From Methanobacteriota archaeon (GTDB lineage Archaea; Halobacteriota; Syntropharchaeia; DAOWMC01): 5,175 bases of DNA. Both the position numbers and the translations under genes were made by a program. The notes beneath the pieces are model-generated. The model was not told the origin of the DNA and made no database searches. It saw only the letters and a program-made list of their open reading frames with translations. The stretch is from positions 1 through 5,175 of the forward strand of contig DAOWMC010000100.1 of the NCBI GenBank assembly GCA_030643285.1. Reading direction: 5' to 3'. Positions within the stretch are counted from its first letter, which is position 1. Every line of letters begins with the position of its first letter. Positions 1 through 4,277 of the stretch are shown here, piece after piece.

Positions 1-1002
1 ATGTTTCAGAGGTGGATAAAAAACACCTTTTTCGGTAATCAGGGCAGTTACAAGTTCAAGAGGTGTGGCATCAAACGCAGGATTGTACACGTTCACATCG
101 ATCGGTGCAATTTGCTCATTACCAAAATACCTGAGTTCATCAGCATCTCTTTGCTCTATTTCAATATCATCTTCCTTTCTTTTCAGATCAAATGTAGAAA
201 CAGGTGCCGCCACATAAAAGGGAATATTATGCTCCTTTGCAAGCACTGCATGTTTGTATGTTCCTATCTTATTGAAAACCGCATCTTTAACGATACGATC
301 CGCCCCCACGATTATCTTATCAACCATCCCATTTTTCATTACATGGCCTGATGCGCTGTCCACGATTAATGTGACTGGTATCTTATCCTGCATTAGCTCC
401 CAGGCGGTTATACGACTTCCCTGATTTAGGGGTCGGGTCTCACATGCGATAACATCAATTTTTTTTTCCTGGGCGATGGCAGACCGGATCACACCAAGGG
501 CACTTCCCCAGTCAACACATGCCATCCTTCCGGCGTTGCAGTGGGTCATGACCGTGTCCCCATCTTCCAGCAAAGCAGCACCGTACTTGCCAAGTTGTTT
601 ATTCATCTCTACATCTTCTATGGCAATTTTTTTTGCTTCATCGAGCGAAAGAGACCTTACTTCATCAACCGTCTCCCCTGTTTTTGCCCGATTTAAGACG
701 CGTTCAATGCCATAAAAAAGATTTACAGCCGTTGGACGTGTCTTTTTCAAAGTCTCCGCCGCGGCTTGAATTTCTCTTTTAATGCTATTTAGATCGGTTG
801 AATTCGACCTGTTTGCAGAAAGCGCGATGCCAAAGGCTCCGGCCGCACCAAGGGCAGGAGCACCACGTACCTTCAGTTGCTTTATCGCTTCGGCAAAAGC
901 CTCAATTGTAACACACTCAATAATTTTAAGTTCCTTTGGCAGTTTTGTCTGGTCGATCAATGCAATACAATTCTTTTCGTCCGACCATTCTATTGTCCTC
1001 AT
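1..1002 (-). CDS. mtnA: S-methyl-5-thioribose-1-phosphate isomerase (MtnA, aIF-2B-like fold), 3' end cut by window
   Basis: This cytoplasmic enzyme isomerises methylthioribose-1-phosphate to methylthioribulose-1-phosphate in methionine (methylthioadenosine) salvage. The frame is open from ATG at 1002 to the window edge: 334 residues with no stop. Family members usually have about 340-350, so only a few codons should be missing. Visible motifs are an MRTIEW start, VRGAPALG near residues 49-56, HCNAG with the expected catalytic Cys155, ETRPLNQGSR followed by TAWEL, VGADRI with the expected catalytic Asp235, and NKIGTY followed by IPFYVAAP. Cys155 and Asp235 are 80 residues apart, as in the Bacillus subtilis enzyme (160/240). 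After GADRI the usual loop is one residue shorter (VKDAVF). The ATG has no SD on its own strand. The gene lies 50 bp after lysE. A related alternative is an archaeal ribose-1,5-bisphosphate isomerase, but the Cys/Asp motifs favour MtnA. Confidence 0.88.
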   Translation of the reverse strand, partial: MRTIEWSDEKNCIALIDQTKLPKELKIIECVTIEAFAEAIKQLKVRGAPALGAAGAFGIALSANRSNSTDLNSIKREIQAAAETLKKTRPTAVNLFYGIERVLNRAKTGETVDEVRSLSLDEAKKIAIEDVEMNKQLGKYGAALLEDGDTVMTHCNAGRMACVDWGSALGVIRSAIAQEKKIDVIACETRPLNQGSRITAWELMQDKIPVTLIVDSASGHVMKNGMVDKIIVGADRIVKDAVFNKIGTYKHAVLAKEHNIPFYVAAPVSTFDLKRKEDDIEIEQRDADELRYFGNEQIAPIDVNVYNPAFDATPLELVTALITEKGVFYPPLKH

Positions 1003-1029
1003 AACGTATCGCTTATTTGAGGTGCATTC

Positions 1030-1039
1030 TATTAAATAT
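1030..1039 (-). promoter_or_regulatory. candidate TATA box for mtnA
   Basis: Read on the minus strand this is ATATTTAATA, an AT-rich TATA-like element whose centre lies about 32 nt before the mtnA ATG. With usual archaeal spacing the transcript would start near 1008-1011, giving a leader of under 10 nt. This fits the absence of an SD. It lies in the 50-bp lysE-mtnA gap, so mtnA may have its own promoter in addition to read-through from lysE. The match is not canonical. Confidence 0.35.
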
Positions 1040-1052
1040 GTGGTAAGTTATT

Positions 1053-1670
1053 TTACAATGATACATTCAATGCATCAAGAATAAATTTTACACCAAAAAA
1101 TAAAAGAAAAACCCCACATACTGAAAAAATGATCCTTTGGAACCTTTTTCCAAAAAACTGTCCTCCCCTAAATGTTAGAGCTGAAAGAAAATAGTACCAT
1201 GAAAAGTCACACAGAAAGTGAAGTATCGCAAAAATTAAAAATACTGAAATACCAAAGCTAACGGACTTTACAATCAGTGAAGCTCCAACAGTAGCCCACC
1301 AAATAAGAAAATATGGGTTCCCTATACTTAAAAGTATTCCTGACATCACAGGAGATTCCGAATTCCAACTCGAACTGACTTTTGTGTTGTTGCTACCTGA
1401 TAACATAACAGCACCCATGATTAAAAGGAACAGTCCGCCTAAAAACGCAATTGCCGCTTTTACATAATTCAGATTAAGTAAATATCCAAAACCATAAAAA
1501 ATAAAAATCATAAGCGGGAACTCGACCATTCCGTGGCCTATGGCAACAAGTGCTCCGGCATAAGGTGATTCGTTTCCCTTTCCTATCGCCACAGCAGTAA
1601 CAGGTCCGGGGGCCATGACACCGGACAGGGAGATAAACACCGCTTCAAAGAGAAAGATCATAAGAGACAT
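1053..1670 (-). CDS. LysE/RhtB-family amino acid exporter
   Basis: This is a 205-residue integral membrane protein of the LysE superfamily, which exports amino acids such as lysine, threonine or homoserine lactone; the substrate here is unknown. The hydrophobic segments fit the family's six-helix plan, roughly residues 2-24, 38-63, 70-92, 110-133, 137-163 and 178-200. The family signature APGP is at residues 20-23 next to helix 1, followed by GALVAIGHG (39-47). A NPYFLIWW segment (119-126) matches the conserved NP region in helix 4. Length is normal for the family (about 200). ATG 1670 has a weak AGGA 9 nt upstream; ATG at residue 4 is an alternative start. The gene is first in a probable lysE-mtnA pair and is preceded by a repeat-rich leader. 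Linking it to sulfur amino acid export because of mtnA would be speculation. Confidence 0.88.
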   Translation of the reverse strand: MSLMIFLFEAVFISLSGVMAPGPVTAVAIGKGNESPYAGALVAIGHGMVEFPLMIFIFYGFGYLLNLNYVKAAIAFLGGLFLLIMGAVMLSGSNNTKVSSSWNSESPVMSGILLSIGNPYFLIWWATVGASLIVKSVSFGISVFLIFAILHFLCDFSWYYFLSALTFRGGQFFGKRFQRIIFSVCGVFLLFFGVKFILDALNVSL

Positions 1671-1674
1671 GTAC

Positions 1675-1709
1675 GCTATTCCTGCTATTTCATGCTATTT
1701 CATGCTATT
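1675..1709 (-). repeat. four GCTATT repeats at 9-10 bp steps in the lysE leader
   Basis: GCTATT (AATAGC on the lysE strand) occurs at 1675-1680, 1684-1689, 1694-1699 and 1704-1709, so the steps are 9, 10 and 10 bp, about one helical turn. The array ends 5 bp before the lysE ATG. It lies downstream of the predicted lysE transcript start, hence in the 5' leader. On the lysE strand it creates two ATG-AAA-TAG mini-ORFs (1685-1693 and 1695-1703). It could be an operator array for one face of the helix, a leader element acting on translation, or simple replication slippage. Confidence 0.6.
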
Positions 1710-1733
1710 ATCAACGTGGATAATATTGATAAT
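1707..1733. repeat. 8-bp hyphenated inverted repeat upstream of lysE
   Basis: ATTATCAA (1707-1714) and TTGATAAT (1726-1733) are perfect inverse complements separated by 11 bp, placing the arm centres 19 bp apart. A further GATAAT lies at 1719-1724, 9 bp before the one in the right arm. The element overlaps the last GCTATT repeat and falls between the predicted lysE transcript start and its ATG. It could be a dimeric repressor site or a leader hairpin. No ligand or regulator is known. Confidence 0.45.
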
Positions 1734-1771
1734 GGTATTCTGGTAAAATAAGTTTGTTATAGCTGTGCCAT

Positions 1772-1780
1772 CTTATATAG
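1772..1780 (-). promoter_or_regulatory. TATA box for lysE
   Basis: On the minus strand this reads CTATATAAG, a close match to the archaeal TATA consensus. Transcription would start near 1750, giving an 80-nt leader that includes the inverted repeat and the GCTATT array. The element is partly symmetric, so plus-strand use cannot be excluded, though no gene would be served directly. Confidence 0.5.
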
Positions 1781-1798
1781 GTTAATGGCTTGGGTAGG

Positions 1799-1811
1799 TT
1801 GTATGATACAA
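1799..1811. promoter_or_regulatory. palindrome TTGTAT-G-ATACAA between divergent promoters
   Basis: This is a perfect 6-bp inverted repeat around a single base, the shape expected of a site for a dimeric helix-turn-helix regulator. It lies between the minus-strand lysE TATA box (1772-1780) and the plus-strand TATA box at 1860-1867. A bound protein there could influence both units. No regulator gene is visible in the window, so the call is structural only. Confidence 0.35.
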
Positions 1812-1859
1812 ACAAACCAGGTTTTATCAGATTTGTAAAAACAAAGTATAATTCGAACC

Positions 1860-1867
1860 TTTTATAT
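1860..1867 (+). promoter_or_regulatory. TATA box for the tandem micro-genes
   Basis: TTTTATAT, preceded by CGAACC as a possible BRE, matches the archaeal TATA consensus. A start near 1890 would give a leader of about 60 nt before the first micro-gene, enough to hold its SD site. No other plus-strand gene follows within reach except the two micro-genes. Confidence 0.5.
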
Positions 1868-1935
1868 CCATCAGATTGTAATACCATACCAATACTGTCA
1901 TAATATGACCGTATTACCAAAAATTTTATTCAGGT

Positions 1936-1943
1936 GGAGGTGA
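1936..1943 (+). promoter_or_regulatory. perfect Shine-Dalgarno for micropeptide 1
   Basis: GGAGGTGA is an eight-base complement to the 3' end of archaeal 16S rRNA and lies 6 nt before ATG 1950. It is the strongest translation signal in the window and is the main argument that the 26-codon frame is a real gene. Confidence 0.85.
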
Positions 1944-1949
1944 AAAAAC

Positions 1950-2030
1950 ATGGGAACGATAGCAAGCGTGGGTGGTGATGTAATCACTCAAATTATTATG
2001 GCGATATTGTGTGGATGTGGCGGGTGCTAA
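1950..2030 (+). CDS. micropeptide 1, 26 aa with C-terminal CxCxxC tail
   Basis: The product begins MGTIASVGGD, continues with a hydrophobic stretch (residues 11-20, VITQIIMAIL), and ends in CGCGGC with Cys at 21, 23 and 26 just before TAA. A perfect SD with 6-nt spacing supports translation. Net charge is about -1 and there is no cleavable signal peptide. Residues Thr3, Ser6, Asp10, Thr13 and Gln14 fall on one face of a helix, making it amphipathic. The same pattern recurs in the peptide encoded 71 bp downstream. The hydrophobic part is short for a full membrane span, so surface association or oligomerisation is more likely. The Cys tail could bind metal, form disulfides or be modified. I do not recognise a family. 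A leader-peptide role is unlikely because no larger gene follows on this strand until 4278. Confidence 0.7.
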   Translation: MGTIASVGGDVITQIIMAILCGCGGC

Positions 2031-2056
2031 GTTTTACCTATCAATCATTTAGCCCA

Positions 2057-2084
2057 ACTGAATAATATAAAACTGAACAATATA
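2057..2084 (+). repeat. 13-bp direct repeat between the two micro-genes
   Basis: ACTGAATAATATA (2057-2069) and ACTGAACAATATA (2072-2084) differ at one base and are spaced 15 bp apart. They fill most of the gap before the second SD. They may reflect local duplication or an AT-rich processing or promoter element. A TATA box here would put the transcript start at the SD itself, so co-transcription of both micro-genes seems more likely. Confidence 0.55.
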
Positions 2085-2088
2085 GTAC

Positions 2089-2095
2089 GAGGTGA
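2089..2095 (+). promoter_or_regulatory. Shine-Dalgarno for micropeptide 2
   Basis: GAGGTGA lies 6 nt before ATG 2102. The segment GAGGTGAAAAAA-N-ATG is the same as that before micropeptide 1 except for one base, so the two translation modules look duplicated or under the same selection. Confidence 0.8.
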
Positions 2096-2101
2096 AAAAA
2101 A

Positions 2102-2179
2102 ATGTTAACTGTTACGAATGTGACCAGTGAGATGGTTTCCCAGTTTCTGATTGTTATCATGGCTCTATTAACTGCATAA
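2102..2179 (+). CDS. micropeptide 2, 25 aa, paralogue-like partner of micropeptide 1
   Basis: The product begins MLTVTNVTSE, has a hydrophobic C-terminal half (residues 15-23, FLIVIMALL) and ends LTA before TAA. It aligns to micropeptide 1 without gaps. Met1, Thr3, Val7, Gln14 and Ile19 are identical, and substitutions are conservative at residues 4, 6, 10 (Asp/Glu), 12, 13 (Thr/Ser) and 16. The polar stripe at 3, 6, 10, 13 and 14 is kept. It lacks the Cys tail entirely. An SD with the same 6-nt spacing precedes it. The gene ends 32 bp before the stop of the convergent 52-residue gene. The function is unknown; a paired membrane-active peptide is an inference only. Confidence 0.68.
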   Translation: MLTVTNVTSEMVSQFLIVIMALLTA

Positions 2180-2211
2180 ACTCCTGAAAAGACACTTCTT
2201 GAGAAATTGTT

Positions 2212-2370
2212 TTAACGCATAGGTAAATGACTCCTCAAAGCCAGATAAATCAGGACGATGCCCCCCACCACCAACGATACCACTCCACAGATATTGGCTA
2301 TCCATGCAAGTAGAAACATCCTGGCCCTATGATCTTCCTCCTCCAAAAGCTTCTGAAGAAATGAACTCAT
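2212..2370 (-). CDS. small membrane protein, 52 aa, unknown function
   Basis: This frame encodes a charged N-terminal helix (residues 1-17, with Glu10-12, Asp13, Arg15, Arg17). A long hydrophobic segment follows at about 18-45, rich in Val, Ile, Leu and Gly, and then a short basic tail (Arg46, His48, Arg52). That gives one long, or possibly a kinked, membrane helix. The codon before ATG 2370 is TAG, so this is the first possible start in frame. No clear SD precedes it. A TATA-like element at 2418-2427 would give a leader of about 26 nt. The gene is convergent with the micro-genes and lies 136 bp downstream of acd on the same strand. I do not recognise a named family. Residue distribution is coherent with a real membrane protein rather than chance. 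Confidence 0.62.
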   Translation of the reverse strand: MSSFLQKLLEEEDHRARMFLLAWIANICGVVSLVVGGIVLIYLALRSHLPMR

Positions 2371-2417
2371 CTAATCTATAAATTCAACTCATAATGGATA
2401 AGTGTTTTGAAATTTTA

Positions 2418-2427
2418 GCATATACTA
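2418..2427 (-). promoter_or_regulatory. candidate TATA box for the 52-aa gene
   Basis: On the minus strand this reads TAGTATATGC. Its centre is about 52 nt before ATG 2370, so transcription would start near 2396. It lies after the acd hairpin, which suggests the small gene can be expressed separately from acd. Confidence 0.3.
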
Positions 2428-2448
2428 TCAATTGTTGCAAGCCTTATT

Positions 2449-2474
2449 TTGACGGGGGATTAAACCCCCATCAA
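2449..2474 (-). terminator. GC-rich hairpin after acd (terminator or 3'-end stabiliser)
   Basis: The arms 2449-2458 and 2465-2474 pair over 10 bp around a 6-nt loop, with a core of five G:C pairs. In a minus-strand transcript every position pairs, including one G-U wobble. In a plus-strand transcript the same position is an A-C mismatch, which favours function in the acd mRNA. The hairpin begins 32 nt after the acd stop. No U-run follows (AAAAUAAGG), so it may stabilise or define the 3' end rather than terminate like a bacterial site. Confidence 0.45.
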
Positions 2475-2506
2475 GATATTGCCTCCTGTCTCAATTGGCA
2501 AATCGT

Positions 2507-3976
2507 TTAATTTTCTATCTTTTCCCTGAACTCATAGTAGCTCACGAAATTTGATAGTGCATTTAGTGCACGTTCAAACGTTGGATAAACAGGCACACCT
2601 GCCTCCTGTAGCTTTGATATGTTTTCCTTCTCGTCCGCACCAAAAGGCGATATTACTATCAATGGTTTCCCAATTGCTTTTTTGGTTTTTATCAGGTCAT
2701 TGATTGCGCTTTTAATAAACTGCTCAAACATTTTATCCATGCCGTCACCGTCTTCATCCAATCCTGGTATGAATTGTTGAAGCATCGATGTACTTGCCAT
2801 GTTTTTAAGTAATCCTGCTCCCATGAACTGCAATACGACCAAAGCATCAATGTTTTCATCCGAAGCTGCAATTTTAATCAATTTTTTCAGTATCCCCGGA
2901 CTAAAGCCCATACCGGAGTAATCAATCGGGTTACCATGAATCGTCCCTGGTGTATTGAGTATCTGAGCCACCTTGTCCCTCGTCTTTTGGGTAAATAGCG
3001 GTAGCACCAGGTTTTCTTCATCACACGCATCCGCAGATGAAACAGTCTCGCCCCCTCCACCTGTTAGTATTGAAACTCTTCTACCTGTGGAAGGTGGTAA
3101 ATTAATGAAAGACTGTATCGTGTCCAGAAGCTCTTCCATACTTTTTACCTCAATGGCACCGGTTTGTTTAAAGAGGGCATTCCATATCGCACCGGGTGCT
3201 GCAAGTGAACCCGTATGAGATGCAGCAGCCCGTCCACCCTGATCTGTACGTCCCCCCCTCCAAATTATCGTTGGCTTCTTTTTTGCTACTTTTTTCAAAA
3301 CTTTGAAGAATCGTTCTCCATCCTTTACCCCTTCGATATATGCTGCAATGACTTTTGTCTCGGGATCCTCACCAAGGTACTCTAAAAAGTCAGTGCTTTC
3401 CAAAACTGCGGCATTTCCAAAGCTTACAATCTTGTTGAAGTTAATACCAACCTGCCCCCCCATCATAATTATGAAAGTTGCAAACCTGCCACTTTGAGAT
3501 ACAAAAGAAACATCCCCACATTCCTTGGATGATCCGGGAAAAAATGAAAGCCCGCTTTTGGGATAGTAAAGTCCCATGCAATTCGGACCTATAACCTTAA
3601 TTTTATCTTTTGCAGCTCTTCTAATATCCTGTTCTAATGCTGCGCCCTCTTCACCCACTTCTTTGAATCCCGAACTGAATATCTGAACTCCTTTAATGCC
3701 CTTTTCGATACATTCTTCAATAACCCCTGGAACCTTTTTAGCCGAAACAGCAATAACTGCATAGTCAACAGGTTCGGGAATCTCGTTAACACTTGGATAA
3801 CACTTCAATCCGGATATCTCATCCGCCTTCGGATTAACGGGGAATATATCTAAAATGCCCATCTCTTTCATTGCATTTAAAAATATCCCACCGCCACCAA
3901 GAGGTGAATTTGATGCCCCTATTATGGCAACCGATTTTGAATTGAAGATACTATCATAGTCTAAATTTTCTGCCAT
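2507..3976 (-). CDS. acyl-CoA synthetase (NDP/ADP-forming), alpha subunit
   Basis: This 489-residue protein is the alpha part of an ADP-forming acetyl/acyl-CoA synthetase, which converts acyl-CoA, ADP and phosphate to acid, CoA and ATP in the cytoplasm. The CoA-binding Rossmann domain covers roughly residues 8-140, with IIGASNSPLGGGG at 18-30 and GPNCMG at 130-135. A succinyl-CoA-ligase-like region starts at SQSG (160-163), followed by EDPETKV (203-209) and AASHTGSLA (251-259). In that last motif His254 matches the phosphorylated histidine of the family. A second ligase-like domain follows from about 300. The usual length is about 460; extra residues near 405-418 form an acidic insert resembling an EF-hand loop. 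The beta (ATP-grasp) subunit needed for activity is absent from the window. ATG 3976 lacks an SD but has TTATAAAA 27 nt upstream, so the mRNA is probably leaderless. The exact acid substrate cannot be told. Confidence 0.88.
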   Translation of the reverse strand: MAENLDYDSIFNSKSVAIIGASNSPLGGGGIFLNAMKEMGILDIFPVNPKADEISGLKCYPSVNEIPEPVDYAVIAVSAKKVPGVIEECIEKGIKGVQIFSSGFKEVGEEGAALEQDIRRAAKDKIKVIGPNCMGLYYPKSGLSFFPGSSKECGDVSFVSQSGRFATFIIMMGGQVGINFNKIVSFGNAAVLESTDFLEYLGEDPETKVIAAYIEGVKDGERFFKVLKKVAKKKPTIIWRGGRTDQGGRAAASHTGSLAAPGAIWNALFKQTGAIEVKSMEELLDTIQSFINLPPSTGRRVSILTGGGGETVSSADACDEENLVLPLFTQKTRDKVAQILNTPGTIHGNPIDYSGMGFSPGILKKLIKIAASDENIDALVVLQFMGAGLLKNMASTSMLQQFIPGLDEDGDGMDKMFEQFIKSAINDLIKTKKAIGKPLIVISPFGADEKENISKLQEAGVPVYPTFERALNALSNFVSYYEFREKIEN

Positions 3977-3995
3977 GAAACATAATATTATAATT

Positions 3996-4003
3996 TTTTA
4001 TAA
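3996..4003 (-). promoter_or_regulatory. TATA box for acd (leaderless geometry)
   Basis: On the minus strand this is TTATAAAA, with its first base 27 nt before the A of ATG 3976. The predicted transcript start falls within a few bases of the start codon. The sequence between box and ATG contains no SD, which supports a leaderless mRNA. Confidence 0.55.
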
Positions 4004-4249
4004 CTTAAGAATATCGTATTTTGATTTACAAACAAAATCCGTGGGATCTATGTTAATCCATGTCTGCTACTATCCTATCTGTATGATACTACTTAATTGT
4101 ACCCTCTATGTCCTTAATGTGAATCTATCTCTTAACCCCCTTAATAAATGTGATTACGCCGGGTGTCATACGGTTGAGTGCACCAAAGTGATAGGATAAC
4201 AGTTAATAGGAAGAAGATACAGGTATAACGAGATGATCTGATAGGGGGA
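4004..4249. other. divergent intergenic region between acd and serA, no gene seen
   Basis: This AT-rich spacer lies between the two outward-facing TATA boxes. I see no SD-backed small gene, tRNA or long hairpin. TATCCTATC (4071-4079) and GATAGGATA (4190-4198) are perfect 9-bp inverse complements 110 bp apart. An inverse pair of this size can arise by chance in a region this long. The 74-codon plus frame at 3975-4199 has no SD, overlaps the acd promoter and is not supported. Confidence 0.5.
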
Positions 4250-4257
4250 TTATAAAA
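4250..4257 (+). promoter_or_regulatory. TATA box for serA (leaderless geometry)
   Basis: TTATAAAA is the same octamer as at acd and starts 28 nt before GTG 4278; it is preceded by GGGGGA. The transcript should begin at or next to the start codon. Only a weak AGGGGT lies before the GTG, so leaderless initiation is favoured. Confidence 0.55.
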
Positions 4258-4277
4258 TTAATTTTAGGGGTATATGA

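Noticed and set aside
1016..1045. Plus-strand GAGGTG (1019-1024) followed by ATG-TGG-TAA
   Set aside because: The spacing to the ATG is too long and the frame closes after two codons. It also lies in the mtnA promoter region of the opposite strand.
1..1084. Plus-strand frames opposite mtnA (1-351, 476-715, 782-1084)
   Set aside because: They lie antisense to a clearly conserved MtnA reading frame and show no signals of their own.
1711..1920. 69-codon minus-strand frame upstream of lysE
   Set aside because: It has no SD, spans both divergent TATA boxes and the palindrome, and its Tyr-rich product shows no coherent domain or membrane pattern. It is most likely chance.
1950..2030. Micropeptide 1 as a cysteine-sensing attenuator leader
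   Set aside because: Its Cys codons before the stop fit the idea, but the only downstream reading frame on this strand is another micropeptide, with no biosynthetic gene until 4278 under its own promoter.
2469..2487. AGGAGG (2482-2487, minus) followed by an ATG at 2471 after acd
   Set aside because: The frame is only Met-Gly-Val-stop and its ATG lies inside the hairpin stem. No gene can be supported; it may be a chance SD or a decayed start.
4071..4198. 9-bp inverted repeat TATCCTATC / GATAGGATA in the acd-serA spacer
   Set aside because: The arms are 110 bp apart and do not extend beyond 9 bp. Such a pair is not unusual by chance in about 300 bp.
3975..4199. 74-codon plus-strand frame in the acd-serA spacer, with several Cys residues
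   Set aside because: It begins within the acd start codon on the opposite strand, covers the acd TATA box, has no SD, and its composition follows the AT-rich spacer.
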